Positions 18,634 to 26,716 of a DNA stretch of 64,000 bases are shown piece after piece (positions within the stretch are counted from its first letter, which is position 1; every line of letters begins with the position of its first letter). The translations under genes were made by a program, and so were the position numbers. Below the pieces are notes generated by a model. That model was not told the DNA's origin. It saw only the letters and a list, made by a program, of their open reading frames with translations, and did not search any database. This DNA is from Flavobacterium sp. DG2-3 (lineage in GTDB: Bacteria; Bacteroidota; Bacteroidia; Flavobacteriales; Flavobacteriaceae): contig NZ_JAVAMB010000001.1 in assembly GCF_030730925.1 (NCBI RefSeq), forward strand, positions 1 to 64,000. The letters run 5' to 3'.

Positions 18634-18735
18634 GAAATTATAAATTGCAAATTATGAATTATAAATTACTTGTTAGACGCAATACATTGCATCGATAGTT
18701 TGGAATTTGGGATTTAAAAAATTGGAATTTTAAAT

Positions 18736-19713
18736 TTATTTTCGGGTTTCATCACTTGCCGCACGGTCTTCGCCGTAAGTATCGGTACGATAATGCTCTT
18801 CGTCACCTTCGAGGATTTTCAGGTAACTATTGTAGCGCGACCAAGCAATTTCGTCTCTTTCTAAAGCCGCTTTTATGGCACAATGTGGTTCTTCTTTGTG
18901 TAAACAGTTGTTAAACTTACATTGATCTTTTAATCGGAAGAATTCTGGAAAATAACCGCTAATTTCTGAAGGCTCCATATCTACAATTCCAAAACCTTTG
19001 ATTCCTGGTGTATCGATAATTCGAGCATCAAAAGACAAATCGTACATTTCGGCAAAAGTAGTTGTGTGCTGTCCTTGTTTGCTCTGCTCTGAAATTACGG
19101 AAGTTTTTAAATGAAGACTTGGTTCTAAAGCATTAACCAAAGTTGATTTCCCCACTCCTGAATGTCCAGAAAACATGCTTACTTTGCCAATCATCATTTC
19201 TTTTAGTTTGTCAACTCCTTTATTTTCTGTCGAAGAAATGCGAAGACATTTATAACCAATTTCAGAATAGATGTGCTGTAAATACAACTGATCGTCTAAA
19301 GTCTGTTCTGTTAAAGTATCGATTTTATTAAAAACAAGAATTGCTTCGATTCCGTAAGCTTCGGCAGTAACCAAAAAACGGTCAATAAAACTAGTCGTTG
19401 TCGGCGGATTATCAATTGTAATCAGTAAAAAAACCTGGTCAATATTGGAAGCAATAATATGAATCTGTTTAGACAAGTTAACCGATTTACGAACAATATA
19501 ATTTTTTCTTTCGTGAATGTTATGAATAGTTCCCGTAACAGCATCTGAAGTTTCATCCAATTCATAATCGACTATATCGCCTACAGCAATGGGGTTGGTA
19601 CTTTTGATTCCTTTAATTCTGAATTTCCCTTTCATACGGCATTCCACAAAATCTCCATTTTCAGATTTTACGGTATACCAGCTTCCTGTAGATTTATAAA
19701 CGGTTCCTGTCAT
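18736..19713 (-). CDS. rsgA: Ribosome small-subunit-dependent GTPase A
   Basis: 325 residues. Circularly permuted GTPase that assists late 30S maturation. Order visible: OB fold about 1-75, G4 NKID (129-132), G1 GHSGVGKST (183-191), G3 DTPG (234-237), then the zinc finger Cys265, Cys270, His272, Cys278. Complete. A -7 word TATCTTTG lies 54 bases upstream, so it can be transcribed without the aromatic genes above it, from which a 562-base repeat region separates it. Confidence 0.96.
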   Translation of the reverse strand: MTGTVYKSTGSWYTVKSENGDFVECRMKGKFRIKGIKSTNPIAVGDIVDYELDETSDAVTGTIHNIHERKNYIVRKSVNLSKQIHIIASNIDQVFLLITIDNPPTTTSFIDRFLVTAEAYGIEAILVFNKIDTLTEQTLDDQLYLQHIYSEIGYKCLRISSTENKGVDKLKEMMIGKVSMFSGHSGVGKSTLVNALEPSLHLKTSVISEQSKQGQHTTTFAEMYDLSFDARIIDTPGIKGFGIVDMEPSEISGYFPEFFRLKDQCKFNNCLHKEEPHCAIKAALERDEIAWSRYNSYLKILEGDEEHYRTDTYGEDRAASDETRK

Positions 19714-19766
19714 TCAATTCAATTGTTGATTTCTGATTTTAGATTTTAGATTCCTCTAAATCTCTG

Positions 19767-19774
19767 CAAAGATA
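19767..19774 (-). promoter_or_regulatory. Probable rsgA promoter -7 element
   Basis: TATCTTTG on the minus strand, a perfect TAnnTTTG word, 54 bases before the ATG. No clear TTG at the expected distance, so only half of the promoter is supported. Confidence 0.5.
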
Positions 19775-19856
19775 AATGAATAATTTTAAACATAACTCAC
19801 AGTTTTCATCTCGAAAAACAGAACACAAAAAGACTCCTCCGAGATAAAAAACTTTT

Positions 19857-20266
19857 AAACCATATAAGTCATATAAGAAAATATTAGAGTTGAAAACGAA
19901 AAAAAAAATCATATAAGAAAATGTTTCTCAAAGATTGAAACACAATATGCACAAACATAGCCCACGGTTTCAACCGTGGGGACAAAGATTGGAATTACGC
20001 ATTGTGCAAAGATTGTATATTGCATCAACCATTGCAAACATACATTGCGTACCCACGGTTAAAACCGTGGGCTATGGTTATCTAGCGAAGAAAAACCTTT
20101 TCAAACTTATATATCTTATATGGTTTAAACCCAAAAAAAATCCCCAACTCTTTTTTCAAAGTGTTGAGGATTCTTAAAAAACAATCTACTTTTAATGAAT
20201 GCTATAAGAAAACTTTAAATCAAGATTTTTAAAATCTAAAATTATCTTATATCACTTATATGGTTT
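19857..20266. repeat. Compound ACCATATAAG element with nested CCCACGG hairpins
   Basis: Starts AACCATATAAGTCATATAAG (from 19858) with a partial second copy at about 19909-19920. Right-hand mirrored ends lie at 20106-20127 (ACTTATATATCTTATATGG) and again at 20241-20266 (CTTATATCACTTATATGG). Inside is a second element: CATAGCCCACGGTTTCAACC at 19956 followed by GTGGGG, and its mirror ACCCACGGTTAAAACCGTGG at 20051-20070 followed by GCTATG. Fills the gap between rsgA and the DAHP synthase gene. I see no gene in it. Confidence 0.8.
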
Positions 20267-20275
20267 TAGAAAAAA

Positions 20276-21358
20276 TTATGCGTTGAAAATTTTCTCTTGG
20301 TGACCGATACTTTCTTGGTGAATTGCTTTGAACATTCTCAAAACAAACTCTTCAGTAAGACCTTTTTTCTCACCTTCTAAAATCATTTTTCCTAAGATTT
20401 CGTTCCAACGGTTGTTTTGAAGAATGGCAACGTTAGCATCTTTTTTCACCTGACCGATTTCGTCAGCTACTTTCATACGTTTTCCTAACAATTCTAATAA
20501 GTTAGCATCTAGAACGTCGATGTTAGCTCTTAGTTTTGTCATTTTTTGGCTGTACTCATCTGTAGTATCATCCGTTTTTCTGATAGTCAAATCTTTGATG
20601 ATTTGTTTCAAAGAATCTGGAGTAACTTGCTGTGCAGCATCTGACCAAGCGTTGTCTGGATCGAAGTGTGTTTCGATGATCATACCGTCATAATTCAAAT
20701 CTAAAGCCTCTTGAGTTACTTCGAAAATCATTTTACGATCTCCAGTAATGTGAGATGGATCGATGATTAATGGTAAATCAGGGAATTTATTTTGTAATTC
20801 GATAGCAATCTGCCATTCTGGAATGTTTCTGTATTTTGTTTTTTCGTAAGTAGAGAAACCTCTGTGGATAACACCTAATTTCTCGATACCTGCCATGTGT
20901 AAACGTTCAACACCACCTAACCATAAAGCTAAATCTGGATTTACAGGGTTTTTCACCAAAACAATTTTATCCGTTCCTTTCAAAGTATCAGCAATTTCTT
21001 GAACTGCGAAAGGGTTTGCTGTTGTACGAGCACCAACCCATAATACGTCGATATCGTGTTCTAAAGCTAATTTACAGTGAGCTGCAGTTGCAACTTCAGT
21101 TCCCATTAATAAACCAGTTTCAGCTTTAGCTTTTTGTAACCATTTTAATCCGATTTCACCAACACCTTCAAATCCTCCTGGACGCGTTCTTGGTTTCCAG
21201 ATTCCAGCTCTGAAAACGCTTACTTTAGAATCTTTCAATTCGTGAGCAATTTTCAAAACTTGATCTTCCGTTTCTGCACTACAAGGTCCAGCTATCACAA
21301 GTGGGTGATTTAAATTGAAATCTTCTAACCACTTTCTCATTTCTTTCTTATTTTCCAT
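20276..21358 (-). CDS. Bifunctional 3-deoxy-7-phosphoheptulonate synthase / chorismate mutase
   Basis: 360 residues. N-terminal DAHP synthase (about 1-265) of the type I-beta/KDO8PS-like class: VIAGPCSAET, FRAGIWKPRTRPGGFEG, WVGARTTANPF, LPLIIDPSHITGDR. C-terminal AroQ chorismate mutase (about 275-355): KLRANIDVLDANLLELLGKRMKVADEIGQVKK. It makes the first shikimate intermediate and converts chorismate to prephenate. The fusion places entry and branch point of Phe/Tyr synthesis in one protein, and the mutase domain often acts as the regulatory part. It starts 12 bases after the tyrA stop, clearly in the same operon. Confidence 0.95.
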   Translation of the reverse strand: MENKKEMRKWLEDFNLNHPLVIAGPCSAETEDQVLKIAHELKDSKVSVFRAGIWKPRTRPGGFEGVGEIGLKWLQKAKAETGLLMGTEVATAAHCKLALEHDIDVLWVGARTTANPFAVQEIADTLKGTDKIVLVKNPVNPDLALWLGGVERLHMAGIEKLGVIHRGFSTYEKTKYRNIPEWQIAIELQNKFPDLPLIIDPSHITGDRKMIFEVTQEALDLNYDGMIIETHFDPDNAWSDAAQQVTPDSLKQIIKDLTIRKTDDTTDEYSQKMTKLRANIDVLDANLLELLGKRMKVADEIGQVKKDANVAILQNNRWNEILGKMILEGEKKGLTEEFVLRMFKAIHQESIGHQEKIFNA

Positions 21359-21370
21359 CTTAATTTTAAT

Positions 21371-22231
21371 TTACTTTTTAGTTGTTGTTAATCCGTTTAG
21401 TATTTCTTTTATTTTATTTGTGCTTTCCATTTCTTCAAAAATGGCATTGTAATTTTCGTCTTTCAGCAAATCTCTAAACCGACTGAGATTTGAAATATAT
21501 TCTTCTAATGTTTCGAGAACGTGCTCTTTGTTTTGTTTGAAAATCGGCGTCCACATCGCCGGCGAACTTTTTGCGAGACGCACCGTACTTTCAAATCCAC
21601 TGCCCGCCATGTCAAAAATATCCTGTTCGTCTTTCTCCTTATTCATCACCGTTTTTCCGAGCATAAACGAACTAATGTGCGACAAATGCGAAACGTAAGC
21701 AATGTGTCTATCGTGCGAAGTCGGATCCATATATCGGATTCTCATTCCGATTGAAGTAAAAAGATTTAATGCTTTCTCTTGTAATTTAAAAGCCGTCTTT
21801 TCGACTTCACAAATAATATTTGTTTTTCCTTGAAACAAACCTCTTATTGCTGCTGATGGTCCAGAAAACTCTGTTCCCGCTATCGGATGTGTAGCAATAA
21901 AATTTCTTCTTTTCGGATGATTGGCTACTGCTTCACAAATTGGTTTTTTAGTCGATCCTACTTCAAAAACAATCGTTTTATCCCCAACTGCATCCAAAAC
22001 CTTAGGCAAAACCGTCAACGCTACATCTACTGGAACTGATACGATTACAAAATCTGCTTTTTGCAAATCTTCAAAGCTTCCCGCTTCGTCAATAACGCCT
22101 AATTCAATTGCTTCCTGCAAATGCTGTTCGTTGCTATCGATTCCTAAAATAGTCGCATCAGGATAACGCCCTTTGATGTCTAACACCATTGAGCCGCCTA
22201 TTAACCCTATTCCTATTACGTATACTTTCAT
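21371..22231 (-). CDS. tyrA: Prephenate dehydrogenase
   Basis: 286 residues. Oxidises and decarboxylates prephenate to 4-hydroxyphenylpyruvate on the tyrosine branch. N-terminal Rossmann motif VYVIGIGLIGGSM and LGIDSN (the NAD-preferring Asp), then FIATHPIAGTEFSGP and DRHIAYVSHLSHISSF, the conserved His motifs of TyrA. No ACT domain. Lies between the DUF7151 lipoprotein gene (117-base gap) and the DAHP synthase gene in the aromatic operon. Confidence 0.93.
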   Translation of the reverse strand: MKVYVIGIGLIGGSMVLDIKGRYPDATILGIDSNEQHLQEAIELGVIDEAGSFEDLQKADFVIVSVPVDVALTVLPKVLDAVGDKTIVFEVGSTKKPICEAVANHPKRRNFIATHPIAGTEFSGPSAAIRGLFQGKTNIICEVEKTAFKLQEKALNLFTSIGMRIRYMDPTSHDRHIAYVSHLSHISSFMLGKTVMNKEKDEQDIFDMAGSGFESTVRLAKSSPAMWTPIFKQNKEHVLETLEEYISNLSRFRDLLKDENYNAIFEEMESTNKIKEILNGLTTTKK

Positions 22232-22348
22232 ATTTATTTTTATTGTGAACTATTTCACAATTAGAAATTTATCGATTTTAAAAACATAAAATCAGCTTAA
22301 ACTACATCAACATATCACACTATAAACTGATTCAAAACAGACTAAAAA

Positions 22349-23458
22349 TTATTTCTTCGTTTTTAAAATAATATAACCAATCCCACTTTGTGCGGCCTGC
22401 CCATCAATTTCTGATCTCAATTTTAATCCTATTCTAATCTTTTTTTGAGGAAAACCATTAATAATATTATTTGTCTGCAAGTAAATCACATTAGTAAAAT
22501 CATTGTTTGTTCTAATTAGAGAATTTGGTATTACTACATTATCAGTAAAATTATAAAGTTCAAGCAATGCATAATTACTCGAAAATGTAACATTGGGATT
22601 AGATTCAAAAATTATTGAATCTACATTCTTATATTTTGTAATGTCAAATTCAATACCTTCAATAAACCTAGGAATCGTTGAACTATTTGAATAAGCTTGA
22701 ATATAATTTGCTTGAATACGAATTTCTTCACTTATAATCCCCTCTTTTTCATTACAAACATACTTCGTTGTCTGAATTTCAGAATTATCTAATATTTTAT
22801 TATTGTTTAAGTCAATACCCGATTCTATTTTTATTCCACCATTCCCACAAACTCCACCTGTAGTCTCATCAGTAATATTTACAAGACTTAAATTACCATT
22901 TAGACCATTACACACATAAGTTGTATATTTTACTTCATTGTCATTTAACACTCCATCATTGTTCACATCTAATCCGTACTCTACTTTTAAACCGCCATTT
23001 CCACAATTACCACCAGAATTTTCATTGGTAGTTCTTGTTAAGCTAGAATTACCATCTACTCCATTACAAACATAAGCTGTAGAAGTTATTTCGCTTTCTT
23101 CTAAAATACCGTTTCTATTTAAATCTAAACCAGAATTTATTTTTATCCCACCATTTTCACAACTAGCTCCCGCAGGTTCTTTTACAACTGCTGTAAGAGT
23201 ATTTTTTCCATCTACTCCATTACACACATATTTTGTATTTTGAACTTCACTACTATCTAGTACCCCGTTAAAATTACTATCCAATCCAGTTTCAACTTTT
23301 ATTCCACCATTTTCACAATCCACTCCTGGGTTTATAACAGACATATTTACTAAAGTGTTAATTCCTTTTGAGCCTTGTTCTCCAACGGGCCCTTCATCAC
23401 CCTCGCATGCGATAAATAAAATTGATACAAATAAGTAAAATAATTGAAGTTTTTTCAT
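22349..23458 (-). CDS. Lipoprotein with collagen-like stretch and four DUF7151-type repeats
   Basis: 369 residues. Lipoprotein signal with lipobox LFIACEG (Cys18), a short collagen-like GPVGEQGSKG, then four tandem repeats of about 47 residues. Each has the pattern CENGGIKxxxGLDxNxNGxLDxSE followed by TxYVCNGVDG, with two Cys per repeat and a D-x-N-x-N-G-x-L-D-x-x-E loop resembling a calcium-binding EF loop. A beta-rich C-terminal domain of about 130 residues follows. Probably a surface-exposed adhesin-like lipoprotein. Its place inside the aromatic amino acid operon has no metabolic logic and looks like an insertion. Confidence 0.82.
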   Translation of the reverse strand: MKKLQLFYLFVSILFIACEGDEGPVGEQGSKGINTLVNMSVINPGVDCENGGIKVETGLDSNFNGVLDSSEVQNTKYVCNGVDGKNTLTAVVKEPAGASCENGGIKINSGLDLNRNGILEESEITSTAYVCNGVDGNSSLTRTTNENSGGNCGNGGLKVEYGLDVNNDGVLNDNEVKYTTYVCNGLNGNLSLVNITDETTGGVCGNGGIKIESGIDLNNNKILDNSEIQTTKYVCNEKEGIISEEIRIQANYIQAYSNSSTIPRFIEGIEFDITKYKNVDSIIFESNPNVTFSSNYALLELYNFTDNVVIPNSLIRTNNDFTNVIYLQTNNIINGFPQKKIRIGLKLRSEIDGQAAQSGIGYIILKTKK

Positions 23459-23529
23459 TTTGTTTGTTTTTGTTTGTTTTTGTTTTAAAATATTAACTGG
23501 TCATTATCCGTTTATCTTAACATGAAACT

Positions 23530-24675
23530 CTAAAATCGATCAATCGCTTCCTGTACTTTTTCTTCTTTTACACACAATGAGAATCTAATATATCCTTCAC
23601 CGTTGCTTCCGAAAATGGTTCCCGGTGTGATGAAAATATGTTTCTCATATAATATTTCGTCAATGAACTTTTCTGATGATTCGATTCCTCCAGGAAGTTT
23701 TGCCCATACGAACAATCCAACTCCTTCTTTATATACTTTGCAGTTTAACTTTTCTGCCAGCTTTTCGGTTAATTCTCTTCTTCGTCTGTAAATTTTGTTG
23801 TTATCTTCAAACCAAGATTTATCACATTTCAATGCCGCGATTGCACCTTTTTGAATTCCGTAATACATTCCGCTGTCCATGTTGCTTTTTACTTTTAGAA
23901 CCGCATCAATAATTTCAGGATTTCCTAAAACCATTCCGACTCTCCAGCCTGCCATGTTGAATGTTTTACTTAATGAATTTAATTCTAAAGCTACATCTTT
24001 CGCACCTTCAACCTGCAATAAACTCATCGGATTATCATTCAAAACAAAACTATACGGATTGTCGTTGATCAATAATATATTGTGTTTTTTAGCAAAAGCA
24101 ACCAATTTTTCAAATAACGCTAAACTTCCTCTCGCTCCTGTTGGCATGTGCGGATAACCCAGCCACATTAATTTTACTTTCGAAAGATCTAATTTTTCTA
24201 AAGCTTCAAAATCTGGTTCCCATTGATTTGCTTCTTTCAAATCATAATAAACTGGAACCGCTCCTACCAAATTGGTTACCGAAGTATAAGTCGGATAACC
24301 TGGATTCGGAATTAAAACGTGATCGCCTTCATTTAAAAAAGCCAGCGAAATGTGCATAATTCCTTCTTTCGAACCCATTAATGGTAAAATCTCATTATTC
24401 GGATTCACTTCAACACCAAACTGATCTTTATAGAAATCCGCCATCGCCTGTCTCATTTCTGGCAAACCCTGATAGCTTTGATAACCATGCCCATTCTCGT
24501 CCTGAATTGCTGAAGCTACTGCTTCAATTACTGCTTTCGACGGACTCAAATCTGGGCTTCCAATTCCCATATTGATGATCGGTTTTCCTTCAGACATCAG
24601 CTGTCTCACTTCTCTTAATTTTGATGAGAAGTAGTATTCTTCAACTGTGTCTAATCGTTTTGCTGTTGTTATCAT
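23530..24675 (-). CDS. Class I/II pyridoxal-phosphate aminotransferase (aromatic/prephenate type by context)
   Basis: 381 residues, fold type I. N-terminal INMGIGSPDLSP, GYQSYQGLPEMRQAMADFY, PNPGYPTY, YPHMPTGA in place of the usual NPxNPTG, LINDNPYSF (Asp205, Tyr208), Schiff-base Lys237 in SLSKTFNMAGWRVG, and a C-terminal RFSLC arginine. Between pheA and tyrA it most likely transaminates phenylpyruvate and 4-hydroxyphenylpyruvate, or prephenate. The exact substrate cannot be told. Same strand and operon, 88 bases after pheA. Confidence 0.9.
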   Translation of the reverse strand: MITTAKRLDTVEEYYFSSKLREVRQLMSEGKPIINMGIGSPDLSPSKAVIEAVASAIQDENGHGYQSYQGLPEMRQAMADFYKDQFGVEVNPNNEILPLMGSKEGIMHISLAFLNEGDHVLIPNPGYPTYTSVTNLVGAVPVYYDLKEANQWEPDFEALEKLDLSKVKLMWLGYPHMPTGARGSLALFEKLVAFAKKHNILLINDNPYSFVLNDNPMSLLQVEGAKDVALELNSLSKTFNMAGWRVGMVLGNPEIIDAVLKVKSNMDSGMYYGIQKGAIAALKCDKSWFEDNNKIYRRRRELTEKLAEKLNCKVYKEGVGLFVWAKLPGGIESSEKFIDEILYEKHIFITPGTIFGSNGEGYIRFSLCVKEEKVQEAIDRF

Positions 24676-24763
24676 GATTCTTATTTATTCTCTTTTAGAG
24701 TTTTTTATTTTTTAATCCCAAACAATTGGAATTTGGAATTTTTAAATTTTGGAATTTCCTTTT

Positions 24764-25591
24764 TTATGGCCTTGTGTTTCTATATTCTCCCAACACTTTA
24801 AAATATTCTGCCATTATCGTTAATAAGGCTTTTGCTTTTGCATAATCTTCGTATTTCTCGAATGTTACGTCTACGAAAAACGAATATTTCCAAGGCGTTT
24901 CGATTTTTGGAAGCGATTGAATTTTTGTCAAATTCAATTTGCAGTCGCTCATTACATTCAAAACTGCTGCTAAGCTTCCCCTTTTATGATCCAATTCAAA
25001 TTTTACAGAAGCTCTGTTGATTTCGCTTTCTGGCAAAAATGAATTTTGCTTTTTGATGATTACAAAACGAGTCATATTATTTTTAATCGTTTGAATCGCT
25101 GGCGCAATAATATCAAGATCATACATTTCAGCTGCCGTTTGGCTTGCAATTGCTGCAATTCCAGTTAATTTTTTTTCCTGAATTCTTCTCGCCGTTTCTG
25201 CTGTATCTTTATCCTCAACCAATTTGATATTTGGATATTGTTTCAAGAAATCCATACACTGTAAAAGTGCCATTGGATGCGAATGAACTTCTCTAATATC
25301 TTCAATTTTCTGACCTTTTAAAGCCATTAAATTCTGCTGAATATTTAAATAATGCTCTCCAATAATGTGCAAATTATTCTTGTCAATCAAAGCATAATTC
25401 GGAATAATTGGACCTGCAATAGAGTTTTCAATCGCCATTACAGCCTGATCAGATTTTCCGGCAATAAGGCTGTCGATCAATTCTTCAAAAGACAAACATT
25501 CATCAATATCCACATTTTCAGAGAAATACTCTTTCACAACCTGATGATGAAATGATCCTTTAATACCTTGTATTGCAATTTTCGTTGTCAT
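24764..25591 (-). CDS. pheA: Prephenate dehydratase
   Basis: 275 residues, monofunctional. Converts prephenate to phenylpyruvate. Periplasmic-binding-like catalytic lobes about 1-180 with ENSIAGP (55-61) and NMTRFVII, the TRF motif at 174-176; ACT domain about 195-270 for Phe sensing. In the ACT domain the GALV region reads GSLAAV and the ESRP motif reads QSLP (225-228), so classical Phe feedback may be altered. First structural gene of the aromatic operon. Its ATG lies 6 bases after the T run of an intrinsic terminator that is part of an attenuator. Confidence 0.95.
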   Translation of the reverse strand: MTTKIAIQGIKGSFHHQVVKEYFSENVDIDECLSFEELIDSLIAGKSDQAVMAIENSIAGPIIPNYALIDKNNLHIIGEHYLNIQQNLMALKGQKIEDIREVHSHPMALLQCMDFLKQYPNIKLVEDKDTAETARRIQEKKLTGIAAIASQTAAEMYDLDIIAPAIQTIKNNMTRFVIIKKQNSFLPESEINRASVKFELDHKRGSLAAVLNVMSDCKLNLTKIQSLPKIETPWKYSFFVDVTFEKYEDYAKAKALLTIMAEYFKVLGEYRNTRP

Positions 25592-25597
25592 ATAGTC

Positions 25598-25626
25598 AAA
25601 AAAAAATCCTGATTTGCATCAGGATT
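25598..25626 (-). terminator. Attenuator terminator of the pheA operon
   Basis: Minus strand: AATCCTGAT-GCAA-ATCAGGATT followed by nine T. The 9-bp perfect stem and T run end 7 bases before the pheA ATG. The 5' arm can instead pair with an upstream segment (see the antiterminator entry), so this is a conditional terminator. Confidence 0.9.
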
Positions 25627-25683
25627 GTATATTAGTTTTATTTGTCTTAAAATTTATCTCAAATAACCATAGCACAATCCTGA
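25619..25683 (-). promoter_or_regulatory. Antiterminator pairing of the pheA attenuator
   Basis: TCAGGATTGT (25683-25674, inside the last codons of the leader peptide) is perfectly complementary over 10 bases to ACAATCCTGA (25628-25619), the 5' arm of the terminator. The two pairings exclude each other. A ribosome stalled at the Phe/Tyr codons would leave the first segment free and favour read-through; one reaching the stop codon at 25659-25661 would cover it and allow termination. Confidence 0.85.
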
Positions 25684-25739
25684 CTTCTACTAAAGAAGAA
25701 ATAAAAATTGTTGCTAAAATAAAAACGGTTACTTGCCAT
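25659..25739 (-). CDS. Phe/Tyr-rich leader peptide of the aromatic operon
   Basis: 26 codons: MASNRFYFSNNFYFFF then SRSQDCAMVI and TGA. Residues 6-8 are FYF and 12-16 are FYFFF, giving six Phe and two Tyr in eleven codons. Starts about 30 bases after a promoter -7 word and ends 68 bases before the pheA ATG. Its last codons contain the antiterminator arm. Composition, position and RNA pairings together match ribosome-mediated attenuation as known for phe and trp operons of Proteobacteria. Too short for routine gene callers. Confidence 0.88.
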   Translation of the reverse strand: MASNRFYFSNNFYFFFSRSQDCAMVI

Positions 25740-25768
25740 TTTGTTTGTCTTATTGTTTAAATTCTCTG

Positions 25769-25798
25769 CGAATGTATAAATTATTTTTAGTGCACCAA
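25769..25798 (-). promoter_or_regulatory. Promoter of the pheA aromatic operon
   Basis: Minus strand TTG (25798-25796), 19 bases, TACATTCG (25776-25769), one mismatch from TAnnTTTG with the expected spacing. The start site would fall near 25763, giving about 24 bases before the leader peptide ATG. Confidence 0.7.
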
Positions 25799-25925
25799 AA
25801 AAAAGATTGCATTTTGTGAAACAAAAAGGAATTTCTTAACAAATTTAGGATGATTTGTATGATAATGTAAAAAAAACGGCTTTTTTTTGAAGGTACTGAG
25901 ATGGTAAGTTGCTAAGGTTCTGAGA

Positions 25926-25967
25926 TTTTTTTCGCCACGAATTCACGAATTAGCGCAAATCTTTGTG
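25926..25967. repeat. 42-bp direct repeat, copy 1 (CGCCACGAATTCACG)
   Basis: Seven T, then CGCCACGAATTCACGAATTA, then GCGCAAATCTTTGTG. Identical over 42 bases to 26598-26639. The two copies bracket the toxin-antitoxin pair. Between 25799 and this repeat I see only AT-rich sequence and a decayed GGTACTGAGATGGTAAGTTG word near 25900. Confidence 0.9.
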
Positions 25968-26017
25968 ATTTTATAATCAATTTCTCTAATTTCAAACAGA
26001 TTAAAAAAGATTCATGT

Positions 26018-26320
26018 TTATTTTAAACCTAATCTCTTTGACCAATTTTTAGGTGAACGGGAAGTATGAAAAACACCTATCACTATTATTTCGTTCTTTT
26101 CAAATTTATAATGTATTCCATATGGAAATCTTGAAATGAAACGAACTTTTACTGTTTTATATCTTTTTTGAAATGCATCTGGATTTCGTACAAGAGTATC
26201 TAATCCAGCCTCGAGACACAACTCAAAATCATACGATAATCCGATTCTTTTCTCTTCGTACCACAGCACAATGTCCTCGATATCGAACAAAGCTTCTTTT
26301 GTAAAACGAATATTAGTCAC
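26018..26320 (-). CDS. RelE/ParE-family toxin
   Basis: 100 residues. ParE/RelE fold: IRFTKEALFDIEDIVLWYEEKRIGLSYDFE (helical hairpin), LVRNPDAFQKRYKTVKVRFISRFPYGIHYKF (central strands with the conserved PYxIHY-like segment) and IVIGVFHTSRSPKNW at the C-terminus. It would act on gyrase (ParE) or translating mRNA (RelE); length and C-terminal HxxRxPxxW favour the ParE side. Its ATG overlaps the antitoxin stop by one base. Flanked by identical 42-bp direct repeats. Confidence 0.9.
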   Translation of the reverse strand: MTNIRFTKEALFDIEDIVLWYEEKRIGLSYDFELCLEAGLDTLVRNPDAFQKRYKTVKVRFISRFPYGIHYKFEKNEIIVIGVFHTSRSPKNWSKRLGLK

Positions 26321-26526
26321 TACCTAATAGATTTTAAATGAGCTTTTATCTCATCCCATGAATATAATTCGGTTTTACCTTCTTCTAAATTTTTTAGTCG
26401 AATATCAAGTTCTTTTTCAACTTCACTGGAAATGCTCAATTCTTCTTTAGACACACTATCCCACAATTGTTCGGCCAGAATTATTTTTTCAGCATTACTG
26501 TATTGAGACAAGTTTTTAATTTCCAT
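26320..26526 (-). CDS. Antitoxin of the RelE/ParE pair (addiction module component, TIGR02574-like)
   Basis: 68 residues. NAEKIILAEQLWDSVSKEE is the typical N-terminal helix of this antitoxin family; the C-terminal half (LEEGKTELYSWDEIKAHLKSIR) is the usual toxin-wrapping segment with SWDEIKAHL. Acidic. It precedes the toxin with a one-base overlap, the normal arrangement. Probable autoregulation through the -7 words just upstream. Confidence 0.88.
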   Translation of the reverse strand: MEIKNLSQYSNAEKIILAEQLWDSVSKEELSISSEVEKELDIRLKNLEEGKTELYSWDEIKAHLKSIR

Positions 26527-26548
26527 GATTAATAAAATTTATTGATTA

Positions 26549-26556
26549 CAAATTTA
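26549..26556 (-). promoter_or_regulatory. Promoter -7 element of the toxin-antitoxin operon
   Basis: TAAATTTG on the minus strand, 23 bases before the antitoxin ATG; a second TAAATTTG follows at 26566-26559, so the two may be alternative starts or operator half-sites. Confidence 0.55.
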
Positions 26557-26597
26557 CGCAAATTTAATAACGAAAAATAATCATGATCTAGGATTAG

Positions 26598-26713
26598 TTT
26601 TTTTCGCCACGAATTCACGAATTAGCGCAAATCTTTGTGGCTATTTATACAAATTGCACAAATTAAACGACTAGATTTTCAAAAAAAATTCGTGAATTCG
26701 TGGCGAAAAAAAC
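26598..26713. repeat. CGCCACGAATTCACG repeat, copy 2 with inverted arm
   Basis: 26598-26639 is identical to 25926-25967. The inverted arm AATTCGTGAATTCGTGGCG at 26688-26706 plus an A run completes a hairpin-forming element of about 116 bases. A third element of the same family is at 42770-42836. Confidence 0.9.
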
Positions 26714-26716
26714 ACT

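Noticed and set aside
19935..20177. 80-residue plus-strand ORF
   Set aside because: Runs through the CCCACGG hairpins and the ACCATATAAG arm; repeat-derived reading frame.
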